This document shows, piece after piece, positions 10,434-24,474 of a stretch of 64,000 nucleotides of DNA. The position numbers and the translations under genes are program-made. The notes under the pieces are model-generated. The model worked only from the letters and a program-made list of their open reading frames with translations. It was not told the DNA's origin and searched no databases. Position 1 is the first letter of the stretch; each line of letters starts with the position of its first letter. Origin of the DNA: Phycomyces blakesleeanus NRRL 1555(-) (lineage: Eukaryota > Mucoromycota > Mucoromycetes > Mucorales > Phycomycetaceae); assembly GCF_001638985.1 (NCBI RefSeq), contig NW_017265138.1, forward strand, positions 2,409,993-2,473,992. The letters are read 5' to 3'.

Positions 10434-13400
10434 CTACAACGCAGTATTTCGTTCAATTCAATTCAATACAATGGTAATTCGAATCTTGGTTCTTCTTTTT
10501 ATTCTTTGGCTGTAATGAAACAAAGTGAGACTAGATAGATAAATAACACTCAAGGCCTTTAACTCTGGAGTGGGTAAGCGTATATGTAATGTAATGCAAT
10601 GCAATACAGGAGATGAGGAAGAGAAAGGGAAGCAGAACAAAAACAAAAAAAAAACAAAAAACTGGATATTTATATTTGTATTTGTATTTGTATTTAATAT
10701 AAATATAAATATAAATATTTAAATTAACACACGCACACGCACGCACACACAGGATATATAAATATGTAATTAAGCTGACAATAAGAGTAGTCTGAACAGG
10801 ATTAACAATTGCTTATGATTACCATACAAATATATATATATTGTTCCTCAAATAGTAAAACATATTAAATCAATAAATTAGCTTTTTAGTTATTTATTTG
10901 GTATTTGTTTGTAGTGCTCATTACCGTTAATTCCAATGTCCAAGTCTGTATGCTCTATTACTGCCATTACCTCAAGCACAAACGCCCTCTTCGTCAAGTA
11001 TCTTGTACACGCACCATTGTGCAAATAGTTTTGTTATTGTCTCAATTGATTTAAATTACTTAATTCTGTTACACTTGTTCCTAGAAGCCCTACAGCTTTA
11101 ACCCCTTGAGAATCCTACAATCACCGCTTAAAACACATCACATTTGCCACTCCTAAGGAACACAAGAAAAATGGCGCAAAAATAAAATAAAATAAAATAA
11201 AAAATAAAAACGAATCACTATTTTATTGCCTTTTTGTTTATCGTATATTCAAACTATTCAAATCACAATAGTTACAAGATTCCTGTCAAGGTCTTGAGGT
11301 AGCCTTCTTATTCAATACCATGTAACTTCTTTGTTTTTATTTTTCTTTTGAAAAATAAATAAATCAACACATCTCTTAATCACGAGATATTTTACCTTGT
11401 TGTATTTTGGCCACCGCTTCACACCCCCTTTAGAAACCTGCCCTAAAATCCCTAGCTGACGATCAAGGACATATAGTCTTTTTTAAATTGAAAATGATAT
11501 GATTCTTTATTTTATCTTGCATTATTTTTCTGGGGGTGAAAGACACTAGTAAAAACGAAATGATCATTTTACTTGAAAGGGTTATTGAGTCAAGAGGTTT
11601 TCTTTTTTTGGTTAACTCCAGGTAAATTTTGGCGATATCTTTTCTATTAAAATCACATATCCAAAAGCAATAATTAAAGTATTGTGTTCAAATTTTGAAG
11701 GTCTTTTACAGCAACCTATTTATTCTTCCTGAGATATTCGGAGAAGTGTATCTACGCTGTCTGGTGGATTTACTTTGATATTGTTTTGATATTCGGTTAG
11801 GATCATTTGGTATAACTTCTTTAAAAATGATAGAGATAGTGGTGCATGAGCACAACCAAATTTTTGGCATATTTATTGTGCTTGTGATATAAGCAAGAAA
11901 AAATGATGACGATAAGGTTATACAGCAATCTTACAGGGACAACGCTTCCTGGTGGGGCACGACGTTTCTATCTAACCGGACTTATTTGTGACTATCTGTC
12001 CGTGAGTCTGGTGTTCTTCTCTAGTCTTTCAGGGTAAAATGTTGTGTCCTAAAAAAAACACAATATATTCATTGTACACATTAGCTTACTACTTTGTCTC
12101 CATACTTTTTGTTTATCAATCTCTCCCCAGACACCTACCTTTCATTACTTTAAGAGCCACAATCAATATTTGGGCAACTTAATAATAAAATGCCTCATAT
12201 GAGAAACAAATCCTGTATATTCAATTAGTAGCACCGAATTTGGACTTGAAAATAAAGAAATAATAATTGGTCTCAAATATGCTATATCAATAGCCAGTTA
12301 TTCGGAAGGTTATAAAGAGTTGTTGTCATTAGAGTGTGATGAAATCTTGTTGGATATTTTACTATTTACTAGTTTTTTACGCGTATCATGTCTTTCTCTT
12401 TCTCTCACCTACTTATATTCCCAGTGTATGACAGCACTAACTGGTAAGTAGTCTTCATCCACTCTTTTTTTAAAAAGCACAAGAGAAAATATTTTTACGA
12501 ATATTATGCATCCTTAGGGACCAGACAGAATTGTTTCATACCGGTAAAAAGGTCAGGATTTGTGGTCCGGTAGAATCAAGATGTCGTCTCCTACCAGGAA
12601 ACATAGTCCCCCTAAAATCAGCGATTATTCTATAAATGGTGTATAAGTTCTTTGATAAAATATTATACTAAATTTAATTATGATAATACATTCATAAGCT
12701 AAAGACATTTGTGGTTTAGAGTATCCTAATTTTGGCTATATTTTTGACTTGATCTTTTATTTTTGAGAGTAGCATCAAAGTAAATCCTAAAAATACAATA
12801 AAAGAGGACAGTTCTTGAATCACACTTATCATATTCAAGTCATACTAGAATGTAGATTGATTTCAAGAATATATTCTACCCTCCTGATGATCATTATATA
12901 TTTCATAACGTTCATATCTTATATATATATAATGACTATGAAGTATCGAAAATAATAAAAGAAACAAAGTTGGAAATGCGTTTTTTTTTGTAAAATTATC
13001 ATTTTTGACGTGCTTAGAAAGGGAAACTAAGATTATGGTCTTGTTCTTCTGATTGTATCTGTACCAGCCTTTAACAATAAAGTTGCAATATAAACCTGAT
13101 AAATATAGCTCTACAAAGTTTATGAATTCGATACGAGTTAACATGTAGTCAAGCGTGATTCTAAAGACGGGGACAGTACTTCCCTGAGCGTACGTAGGGA
13201 CAAAACTGCAGAGTATTAAAACCACATTTAACAAAAGACTAGCTCTTTTTCGATATTTCTGGAAGAGAATATTTTGTAACGGTGGTAATTAGAAGAAAAG
13301 TATCTTAATACCGCGCGCTAAATACATATTAGGGTGTTTGCCTTCTCAAAAACGTAAAATTTATAAGATATTTGGTAAAATTACTTTACTAGACTCTAAA

Positions 13401-16235
13401 AACAACATTGTCTTCTCCATATTGGCAGTTGTTTGTTTTTAAATGACTTATTCAGATTATTATAATTGAAAGGTATGGTATACGTTGTTTTTCTGCTTTT
13501 TAGTTTTTGATTTATATGTAATAAATTATTTGTATGAGACAAAGAGATCTTAGTACTACATACTGTAAAGGTGTAATGTACATCTATCACTACACTAGAA
13601 ATACGATTCATAATCATGGATTAACATAATGCATCTTTATTTTCTCATGAGCAATTGCTCCAAATAACAAATACTATAAATGATTTCATAATAATAATAA
13701 TAATAATAATAAAGTTCCACATCGCAATTTACTATTGTACTCAAGTGGCAAGCTTAGGAAACAGATTTGTACATTTCAGCAGTAAAGACGAGAATGACTC
13801 TGATTGCGATCTGAAAGAAATCTCAAAATAAGACCAGATATAAAATATTAAACATATATATTCGTCCAAGTAAGATAATAAGAAAAGACTAGTATAAGTA
13901 TATTAAGATCAAATTATTCTACAGGCGGATCATCTGCATTCTAATATTGGCCATTATTAGTTTGAGCAAGGAGTAGTTTTTGGATTATTTTTCAAAGCTA
14001 AACAATTCAACTCAACGTATACTTGACTCACTATTGAATTATAGTATATTAATTCAAATTTAATTAGATCAATACGCTCAATATTATGCATAAACAGGTT
14101 CATTGTATATAGAACACTATAAACCTCAAAAACAAATTCTAAAAAAAAGCACCCTTTTACTGAAATAAGTTATTTAACGTTAAACAAGTGAGAAAAAAAA
14201 AGAGAGAGGATAACCTGCATATCATTGATAGCTTTATTAACATCTCACGAGAAAGGTAACTAGCTCTAGATACGCTTTAATGAATCACATGAAACATAAG
14301 AAAGTATAATTCAAATCATTCATACTTTTCAGTACATAAGAGAGAACTATGGGTTGCATTCGAAACAAGCAACAAATTACAATGCAGAAAGAGACACCAT
14401 AAGGAATATTGAGCTACGGCTTAATATAATATGTAAATAGGAAGCTTCTAGTGCATATTGCTGGAATAAAATATTAGGGTCTTTGTACTTGAAGTTAGTT
14501 CCACAAATCATAATATGCTGTCCTTGATAAAAAGCTGGAACATTACCAAATCTGAATATAATTTATCTTTACGTTTTTATTTGTTTTTGGATATGTGGTT
14601 TTAATAGAGAGAATTGCTAAGTTTATCTTGTATTTTTTTTTTAAAAAAAAAAAAAAAGAGAAAAAAACTCTTGGCTTAATAGCCATTTAAAGTACTAAAG
14701 ACTTTGTCTGTGACTCAGCTAACCTGTGTAAACTGCGACAACGCCACCACCTTGCAAGACCCACAGTCTCCTTGATTATGTACATTTAAATAATCCAATG
14801 ATTTCTCCTTAATATTTTGCTAAATGGTCTCATATAATTCTACATAGTGGGCTTTGATCCTGAAAATAATAAATAAATAGCCTTATGTAAATATAGGTAT
14901 ATTATACCATTGGCTCTACTGATTTATGACACTAATTTTTGTGTGCAGGATTGTGTCTTGGTCTAACCTGTTGATTAATCAGTTTATTAATTATTTCTAT
15001 ATTAAACCCATCACAGAAACCGATTGAGCTCTCAAGTCAAGTATATATATATATATGTATGATACAGCAAGCAATTATTATTTAAATTATTATCCGGCTA
15101 AATACAATTGATTAAGTGGCGTAACTAGATATAGAGGGGATCATTAATTCTCTTTGGCCACCGTCCACCAGCTGTTACGCCAGGAAATCAATGACATTCC
15201 GGAATCACGATAAAGAAAGTCAGCAAACAAAAAAGATGTTCTCCAAGATCGTCAGGTTCCACCAGTGTCACGTTTGTGATTCCAAGGTCAAACGGTCAGC
15301 ATAAATATAAATATAAATAAATATACACTTGACTAATCTGAGAAGAACGAACTGGCCAGATTTCGGCTTCAGAATTCAATATGGAAAACCTGTCAGAATC
15401 ATACAAAGGCTCGTCTGGTCGTGATATTGGCTGTGGCCTTCCTAGACATTTATAATCGCACACGCGCACAAGAAGGAATCCTTAATGTATACATGACACA
15501 AATAGGATCTTTTCACTTTCCAACTTTGTCCCACATATCTGTTTTTTGTTTTGACAATTGTTCCATTTCCTTGTAGGACGCCTTGGTATTCAAATGCATG
15601 GATAATAGTTAGAATTCCCTATTGTTCTTATCAAAATTTCTTCTTGTAAATATCGTAGTTTTTATGAAACATTTACTCGAATTACTTTTACTTGCTTACG
15701 AATATCACTTATTAAATATTCTTCGCATACAAAACTGGCCTGTGCCATATTTGGTTGTGCATTTACATAAATAGTTGTGTAACAGAATAAAAGGTGTCAA
15801 TTAGAGTCAGTTTCGAAGCACTATGTAACGGAAGTATACTTTTTTTTTGCTACTAGCGATGAGACAAGGAAATGATTTGTCCCAACAAAAAAAAACATGT
15901 TTAGTTTTTTAAAAATATAAAATTTCCAAGTCTTTCTAACGCAAATAGAAAATGCAGGGTTCAACCTTTACAAAATCACAGCAACAAAGTAATGTTAAGC
16001 TTTAAAGATATCTTAATATTTGGCAAAAAGGATACTTGTATAGCTAATTTAAACCGCTGAATAAAATAGTCCTTGTTTTTAAATAATCATATTTATTGTA
16101 TGGTTACTTATCAGAATATATTAAAAAAAAGAGAGGGAAAAGTGTATAGTTTATAAAGTACTTGATGATGTAATGGTAGTTAGTTGTTCTATATTGTTTT
16201 GAATTATATACTTGAAGTTTCTTTTCTTCTTCTCC
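10434..16235. other. 5.8 kb gene-poor AT-rich spacer
   Basis: No convincing gene. Contents I could see: ATAAAT microsatellites (10670-10725), an ATA array (13688-13711), a T-run abutting an A-run (14633-14657), and a 123-codon minus-strand reading frame (13234-12863) beginning MLNVVLILC without homology I recognise. A short plus-strand reading at 15236 (FHQCHVCDSKVKRSA) resembles a zinc-cluster start but stops at once. Some patches near 11900-12050 and 15120-15300 are less AT-rich and may be degraded mobile elements. Confidence 0.5.
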
Positions 16236-19169
16236 TTAATACTCCCATCGTCTAGCCAGGTGTTCTAATGTGCTCGCCATATTTTTCCAAGATGCAAGTC
16301 CATTCTTGACAGGCAAGTAATTGTTCTTAGCAGCATCTTCAGTAACATGAGTAACCTAGATAAACTACAGTTAGATTTATGTTATATCACTTTCATCTCC
16401 AAATGTTTACCTTTAATTCATTAAAGCCTGTGTGGCCTTCTTGTTTTTGTGTGTGACTCAAGGTTACTAAGCAATCGTCAATCAAATGCTGACGTTCGTT
16501 TTTAAAGGACACATCTACTAGAGCCATGTTTGATCCAGCAACATTATCTTGGCTCCAGAAATTTGGACAAGATAATTCGTTATATCTAAAGTAATAAGTG
16601 TGAGCGACGTCTTGTCTTGTCTTGTCTTGACTTTGGTTGTTACTAATTAATCAGTTAAGACATTCTTACCCTATGAGGCTACACTTTTTGATCAATTCTT
16701 CTACAGAACTGGGTAACGGAAGGTTTACATAACCCTCAGGAGTAGCCAATTGTTCATTTGTGTACAAGCTGTAACGCTTGGCGAGGATACGCATATCGAT
16801 TCGTCTACACACACAAAAGAAGAATTCCATTTGTCAGAAAGGTATATGATGATATTTATAGACCATAAAGTTAATTTACCCAGATACACAGATAGCATCC
16901 ACAGCAGCTCTACCATGCTCTCCCAAAACACGATCGAGTTTAATAGACCCATCGTTTTGTTCCGAGAATTCTACAGTCAAACGCTCCAGGCCATTGTCTT
17001 TACTTCTTGGGTCAAGGCTCGTTAAAAAAGATGTATTGACATAATGAGCTTGGATAATACGCTTGTGGAGACTTCCGTCAACTTCAATAGGAATTAAAGG
17101 AGTCACAAAGTTTGCTGGAGGGGTTCTAATACATTTTAATGGCATTGTCTTGTTAAAACCATCAATTTACTTTCTTTCTTCATTTCGTCTTTATATTTCA
17201 AAGGAAAGGAGCTTACGTGGGGAAAAAGATACGTCGTTCGTAATATCGTTCATTCATAATGTTTTGGAATTGCTCAAAACCAAAAGAACCTTCCAGACCT
17301 GGGGTCAGTAAATTCATTTGTGCTTGGTTTGTGACAGGGTTCTTGAGCAATAAATGACCAAAGCTGTAGAAACATATATTTAAATAAGGATGTAAAGGAT
17401 ACAATATGTTTTATACTTTTCGTTTTTTATGTAGTCGTTAACTTACAAGGCTTCTACAGAAATATTCTCTTTGGTTTCATCTGATACTTTCAATGTGTCA
17501 CGTAAAAGGTCTGCAATTTTAGAGAATTCAATGGTCGACTGTTCTGATTCGCTACATAGTAATGAAAGTGATCGTGGGTTAGAGAATGTAATATAAATAT
17601 CTGCTATAAATATTAATCAGTTTGAATATACCTTTTGTTTGAAACCATTCGTAATAAAGATTCCTGATGCTGGGAGCCAAAAGGCTTTGTATATCCACAT
17701 ATAGTTATATAAGAAACACTAGATGTTTTTTTTTTGCTTGGTCCAGATATCTAACTACCCTTTCGCTTGCTTACCCGATATTGATCATGGTTAGTATCAT
17801 GCACAACTCTACTCCACCCAACGTTTCTGGCTGATAATGGCATAGCTGAGGCGTCGTGAATAGGGGTAAGTGAATAAAAGTCTTTTGGCTTTACAGATAA
17901 GTTTGTAAGATCTTTGGAGATGGCAATTAAAGTATGATCAGACACAGACAAAGGCTTCTTGTCAGTGTAGCCCATCTAATGTATATTTTTAAATCCATTA
18001 TAAGTTGAGTATAATTAGTTTTTAGATCATAATCTCAATAGCCTATTGCATGCACATACACACAAACATATATATATGTATATTTGTAGAAATGTGTGAA
18101 TACAGCCCTTATCTTATTTTTATTTACCTCTGTCAAAACCAACTCTAATTGACGTTTGCTACTATCCAGGGACTTTTGGGATAATGCGGCAATATGAAAC
18201 TAAATTTCCAGCCATAAATACATCAATTCCTTTTTCCTTTGTCGAATTAAACTCTAATTTATTACTTACCTTTCCGTCATTTATACTAATATAGGTATTT
18301 GATATTTTAGAAATGTCTGAAAGCAAGTTCTTTGATTGTACCGCAAAATCAGTTTTTGCCATATCATCTTTCAATTGAGGAATATCATATTCCTTTTTGA
18401 CGATCGGCAAACAGGATTTAATTTCTTGTCTAGCTATCTCAACTTCTTCTGGAAGGCCTTCCAGGACATACTGTGACTTGCTCACGTCAATTGTGATGGT
18501 AGCCTTGCTCATATTCTCAATGTTGCGAAGAGTAGCACCATTGTTACCAATCACAAAGAACAATTCCTCCTTTGATGCTGAAACCTGCTGTCTGACCTGA
18601 CGTGCCTTAAGGCTTTTCAATTCTTTATGCACTTGTTCTTCTGAGAGTACACCCCAGCATTCGTTCGCGATCTGTCGAAGTACTGCTCGTTTAAGTTTCT
18701 TGGGGGCGATCCCTTTTGCCTTTATATATTCGCGCAATTGAGCGACATTGTAACATCGGTTAAGGAGCTCGATCAATTTGTTGTATCTTTCTGCGCTGAT
18801 TCCTCGAGGATTACTATTAATTCGATGTGAATCGATCTCCATAATAAGATCTGATCGTTCAGCCTCAAGAGACTGAGATGGTGGTGATTCTACAAGTCTC
18901 TGCATAATAGCCTGTAGGCGTTCAGGTGAAAGCATTTCAGGTACAGCCTTCTTATTTGCTTTGGATTTTGCAAGTTTGGTAGTGGTATTGGGTCCGGTTG
19001 CAGCAGATTCGCTAGCAGATTCGCTAGCCGGCTCGCTAGAAGGTTCGTTTGTGCATGCCATGGTAGAGTGGAAAGGCATCAGCCGAGTTAATAAGGGTGC
19101 ATTTCTGGTAAAGACAGGTCGTCTGACCAAAGTCTGAGCGGAAGAAAGACGGCGCAAGGTCAAGAACAT
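16236..19169 (-). CDS. SLS1: SLS1-like mitochondrial KH-domain protein, 717 aa
   Basis: Ten exons: 19169-18270, 18199-18128, 17975-17775, 17684-17632, 17551-17447, 17363-17217, 17125-16880, 16804-16670, 16585-16411 and 16355-16236. They give exactly 718 codons. The first 45 residues (MFLTLRRLSSAQTLVRRPVF...) are an Arg/Ser-rich mitochondrial presequence. A helical SLS1 region follows (ERYNKLIELLNRCYNVAQL, KGIAPKKLKRAVLRQI), then a KH-like fold with IGNNGATLRNIE. Yeast Sls1 is a mitochondrial inner-membrane protein that couples mitochondrial transcripts to membrane-bound translation, and the length (643 aa in yeast) is comparable. Exon 7 must start at 17125 (TATTAG), because the ORF-extending ATG at 17145 would break the phase. 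It diverges from the multi-KH gene 2 kb away. Family good; the symbol rests on recognition by eye. Confidence 0.8.
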
Positions 19170-21217
19170 AGTAAGGGCATGTCTTTACAGGAGAAAAAAA
19201 AAGTCAAGGCTTCTCAATAGGTCTAGTGTAAAAATAATTCTTTACTCGAGCGGCAGTCACGCCCTGTCAATTTCACACTCATGCAAGGTTAAGAGCTAAA
19301 ATTACTGGGAATTTACAGCTCCGATAAACTGCTGTTGTGCGACTTTTTTTTTAAAAAAAAAAAAAAGGCTAAACTAAGTGATAAATGAATTTGTGTAGTT
19401 ACATAAGAAATCTTTAATAGAGAGTGCATTTTAAAAGCTCTTTTATATAATGAATATTTGTTTTGTTACAAGTTGGTAATTAACTATTTTTTATCAGACA
19501 AAATGAAAGTGATGTTCCTGATAGAAGTAACTACGGGTCGTGTTCTAAATATCCCAATTTTTTCCCTATCCACTACCGGTTACGCTGCCTCTACTGAAAA
19601 ATACTTGATATAAAAGAAACAAAGAAAAAGAAAAATAGAGAGGGATTATTGTGAATGGAATAATTATATATATACGTATATAATTTCGTAGGTCTTTAAT
19701 GCACTCTCAATATTCTTACTGTATTTATAAACCGTTTAAAGTAGCATATGTATATATCTATCTATCAATTGATTTCTTTTGGTGTCAAAAGTAAGCTTTT
19801 GTACTCGGAATATTCAGTTTACAGCTTTTATACAGAGCATTCTTAATCAAAACCGAGGGTTAAATAGTATCATATGTCCTTTGTACTGGTGTTTCTGTGG
19901 CTATTTATATAGTGTTTGAAATCAGGCCAACATTAAAGTAATTACACTCGAAAAGGATGTCGTTGAAAAATAAAGGCTTCTTTGGGTAATATCTTGAGGA
20001 GGTAAGACAAGTTAGTTTGAAGGATATTCATATATTTTCTACAAGAAAAAATTACAAGTCAATATAAGGTGTAGATCTGAGGGTTTAATAACAGTCTAAA
20101 AATGTGCTAAATGAGCAGCAAACATTGACCAAAAGTGTAAACAAGGTAAACGCACTCTTTTATTTTTATTTTTATTTATAAAAATAAATATTGGTCTCTA
20201 GCTAAATCTCTCCCCCCAATTTTCTAGGACAGGTTTGTATAATCAAATAACTTCTAAAGTTGCACTTTCTTGTTGAGTTTGGATAAGGTCATTTTTAACT
20301 AATCCAAATAACTAAAATTTTGATTTCTTTTCCATTTGGTGTTAATATTTGTGAGTATCATTCAGAGTGAATTTACTACATTCAATTTCATTTTTCTTTT
20401 TATTTAAACCAAGAGCTTGGTTAGCTTTGATAAATTATAGTGATATATACCTACATAATTTCTAGTACACTTTTGATTCACTATCGGCTTTGAGGCATGT
20501 ACATTGTATTGAGCCCCTCTTTGTTTTACGCGGTAAATTTTGCTAATTTTTTTTTAAAAAAAACCGTGATATTGGCATAGCTTTATTAGGCTTTTGAACA
20601 AAGAATGTAACGATCGACCCAGAAATTGGATTGAAAAACAATTCTGTAATATATATATATATGTATGTGTGTGTGTGTGTGGAGGGGGAGGTAAGAGGGG
20701 GTAATCCACAAATATCAAGCGTATGATTTGATTTGAGTTGATTTGATTTGATAGACTCACCTGTATATACAAAGTTGGTCTTGTAATCTTTTTTTTATCA
20801 AATATATTCCCTTGGGTGTATGCCATTCATTGTCCTCTATACTGGAAGCAATATTCCCAAATTATTAGTAATATTATTATTGTTATTATTGTTACTCTTA
20901 CTATTACTATTACTGTTACTATTGCTATTGCTATTATTACTACTATTATTATTATTATTGTTGTTCTTATTTTTGCTATTTATTTTTACTATTAGTTTTC
21001 GACAATGGGATTGGGTAGGATTGCAAACCCCACTGCAACTTCAAATTTATTACGATGGTCTTTTTCGATGTTTGTTATTCTCTTTTGACACATAAATACA
21101 GCACAATCAAAATGTCTCACCGTATTACTATTATCTCCTTTTATACATTAACTCACATCCCTCTTCTGACGCAAATTATTATATACGCATCTTGTTATAC
21201 AGATCAATCTCAGAATT
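19170..21217. other. Divergent intergenic region, AT-rich
   Basis: Separates the SLS1-like gene (minus) from the multi-KH gene (plus) and presumably contains both promoters. Visible are two T-run/A-run palindromes (19344-19366, 20547-20563), a TA/TG microsatellite near 20650-20680 and a long TTA-family array (20862-20995). An ATG at 21111 followed by SHRIT could belong to an upstream exon of the multi-KH gene, but I could not close a frame from it. Confidence 0.55.
20862..20995. repeat. TTA/TTG trinucleotide-like array
   Basis: Imperfect runs of ATT, GTT and CTATTA units over about 130 bp. In one frame they read as poly-leucine, which is an artefact of the repeat. Confidence 0.9.
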
Positions 21218-24200
21218 ATGCCAAATATTGCTTATGCTACCTGTATTGCTGCACCATACGGCAAAGGACATACAGTCAGTCTAGCTCGTCTAGCTCATCT
21301 TCAATCAGAATTCACAAACCAACATACCCAGCTAGAAGTTATCCACTTCCAGCCCTCTAAGCTAAGTCTCTCAAAATCAAAACCCCAGGCCATTCAGGCT
21401 ACCTTGGCTGGATCAATTTCTCCAACCATGAAAGCAAGAGGGGCTTTCTTGAGACAGAACCCCATCCAAGTAAGGCCAATAGATTAAATATTCAAAAAAA
21501 ATTATAATTTATACTCTATTTCTCTCGTATTTCTATATCTCCCATTTCTTCTTCTTTATATATATATATATAATACTATGTCTTCATTTCACCAACCTTT
21601 ACTAGGTCAAACTTTCTGTAAAATCTTTCAGCTCTTCTATCCTACGAAACCATGCTTCATTGACAGAACTCTTGGTCGGTCTACAAAAGATATCAGACGA
21701 AAATAAGCCGACCAAAGTGGTTTGCACTGGAACGGAAATTACCATTTTCGGAACAATTGATTCTGCCGAAGCTATCCGTGTTAAGGTTCTTGTATTTCTG
21801 GATGTCATGGTAAGACTTTTTGTAATACATGTATTTACAATAAATTAAAATAGACACACAATAACGATTATAATAATTATAATAGTCTCGATTGATATCC
21901 GATACATTGGAGATCCCCCACCACTTGCATAACCTTATGGCTGGGCGGAAGCACAGTCATCTTCAGCCCATAATGGAAGAAACAGCAACCAATATATATC
22001 TCCAGTCACCTTTTACATCCCAAATCCATTCGAACACATCATCTCACCTATCTGATACGTCAGGGCTGATAAATATCACAGGAGAGTCAACTGTCAGCAT
22101 CCAAAGAGCCAAGGAACTTTTAACAAGATTAGCTGCTCAAAAGGTACAGAATAATGTATAGAGTACAGTTGTTACTTTAAACCTATATTACACACACACG
22201 CATATATCATTGGTGCTTAAAATCATCTAAAAATAAGAAGAAAAATGGAAACATCTCAAATTATATCCCTTTTCTATAGGTAAAATCCTTGTTTAAAAAG
22301 GAATCCACCATGTCTTCATCAAAAATTGATTGGATTCTGCTCCGTCAAAGAGAAGAAATTCGGAACATTATGCGTGACAATGGTATTAATTCGAATACAA
22401 GTATGTTTGCACAAACTGACGTAATTTATTTCATAGGATCATTTATCCGATTTCCACTACTTGGCTCGGGTGATAATAAGATCGTTGTTTATGCTGAGAA
22501 CAGAGTCAATGTGGAGCGCACATACAGACTACTTAATTATCTGGTAAGATTTAATAAGTTAAAATTATTTGTTTTTTATTTTTTTTATTTAGCTAGATGC
22601 TAATATAATTACATTAGATTTTTAGTATCTACAGAGCCGTATTCAGTTTCAGCCCAGAAGAAGAAAGTGAATCGGTTATCAGGTCCCCAGATACCATTAT
22701 GAAACAAGTATTTGGATCGTATGAAAAGATGCTCCAGACAGTGGGTTGTCTTGCAGAAACATCTAGCTCAGAAGTAATCTACAATCTAGAAGATTGTCAG
22801 TTTGAAATACTCGGTACAGAACGTGAAGTAAGAAATGCTTACCAGTTTCTTTGTGGGATTCCAACTTTCAAGGTAAAAATAAACATAAATATGAATATAA
22901 AGTAATAAGCATCTAATTAACACGCCAAATTATTAGAGACATCACAAGCACACCATATTTTCATTAGAACTTGCCTCGGATCATCAGGACTTTATAAGTG
23001 GAAAGAAAAACGGAAAAATTAATAAAATCATGAAGTCCTGTGCAGTTCAGGTCAAGTTTCATACAGTAGGTCAATACACTTTTATGGTGTCAATCGACAG
23101 CAACAGTCCAAATAAGGCTATAGATGGTCTCTCAATGCTACAAGAAGAGCTTCCTGCAGAAATATCTTTCTATGTTCCTGAAATGTATCATCGTCGTATT
23201 ATCGGAGTAGGAGGAAAGAACATACAGCGTATGATGAAGACTTATGGTGTCTATGTAAAATTCTCTGGATCCGAAGAATTCAGTTCGCTAGGAGGATACT
23301 TTGAGAATGAGGATAACGTGGTTGCAAGAACACCAATGAAGAACGCTCCAAACCTCGAAAACCTCAGGCGTGCAGTGATGGAGTATGTTGGGCTCGAAAA
23401 AGACAGAGATTTCATACCTCAACGGTTACTTTTACCTATTTATCTTCACCGTACAATACTCCACAAGTATGGAAAGACTCTGAGAGATGCAGCCAGACCT
23501 AGTAATACCAAGATATGGTGGCCCGAAAGGCAGGGTTCAGGTGAGGTGACGGTATTTGGGCCAGTTACCGAAACCAACGAGATTTTACGTATGCTGAAGC
23601 GACACATACCCGAAGAAAAGACATCTTTGGGTCCTGTGAAAATGGTAAAAGAAGAACCAGAAATTGATGCTACAATTGATTTCAAAAATGGATTACAAAA
23701 GACGCAATCTGTTCCAAAGGCTGGTCTCTTTGAATATTCCCGCCTCTATCGCCCGACATTAGACTTGCCTCGTAATGAGCCCGTTACCAACCAGCCTCTA
23801 GAGTCCCCGTTGTCGGAAAGCCCGCTTTATGCCCTTTACAAAGGCGATATAAGATCCATATTCCCAAGTCCTGATATATCCCAAAGTTTGTCAAAGGTTA
23901 TGTCTACCATGCCGCCTACACTCGGAACACGTCCCTTGGCTACTTTATCCGCACCAATTCCCTCGGGAAACAATATTTGGATACCTCCAAAGGCAGACTA
24001 TTGTAGTGTAAGCTTATATTTGTTTGTTTATTCTCTTGTTTAATTGTGCTCATCTTCTAATGGACTTTATTGTGTGTGTGTGCGTGTGTGTGCATATAGA
24101 TGTTTGGAATAAGTACCGAGTCACTACATGGTCCCTCTTATCATGATAGTATGTCAGAATACATTCAAGAAGAGAGATTTCCCATATTTAGTCCACTAGA

Positions 24201-24474
24201 GGATATCCAGAAGAACACAACCATGTTCAACGAACAACGGCCAATGTCGAACTCGTTTATTGTTAGACCCAGGCAACACAGTGTAGCAGATGATGCTTCT
24301 CTTGGCTGGGGGCCCTTCAATTATCAACATTCCTGGCCAAACATTGACTTTTCGAGAGAGTGTTTTGATGGAATGGTATCCTACCGCCAACCTCCAACCA
24401 CTCAAGATGCTTTTGAGATGGCACCAAATATTCCTCGGAGAGCTTCCTTATCTACTCGTACCCCTTCTATCTAA
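21218..24474 (+). CDS. Multi-KH-domain RNA-binding protein, about 892 aa
   Basis: Seven exons: 21218-21469, 21606-21809, 21886-22143, 22280-22543, 22618-22872, 22937-24007 and 24100-24474. All junctions are phase 0 and close to 893 codons. Several KH-type folds can be seen. One has EIPHHLHNLMAGRKHSHLQP then INITGESTVSIQRAKELL (about 155-240). One has DFISGKKNGKINKIMKSCAV (about 427-446). A third has YHRRIIGVGGKNIQRMMK (about 485-520), and a degenerate one has YLHRTILHKYGKTLRDA (about 555-620). KH arrays bind single-stranded RNA, as in vigilin/Scp160 and Bicaudal-C, so a role in mRNA localisation or translation is inferred. The C-terminal 270 residues are Pro/Ser-rich and probably disordered. 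The start is uncertain: the frame stays open above 21218 as INLRI-MPNIAYATC, so a short upstream exon is likely. Confidence 0.82.

Noticed and set aside
12863..13234. 123-codon minus-strand frame in the 5.8 kb spacer
   Set aside because: True start is uncertain, composition follows the AT-rich background and I recognise no domain.
17126..17148. Alternative exon start at the ATG of MPLKCIRT in the SLS1-like gene
   Set aside because: Would put exon 7 out of phase with exon 6; the TATTAG acceptor at 17126 closes the frame.
20820..21095. Frame with a poly-leucine run
   Set aside because: Generated by the TTA-type microsatellite; no ATG context or homologue.
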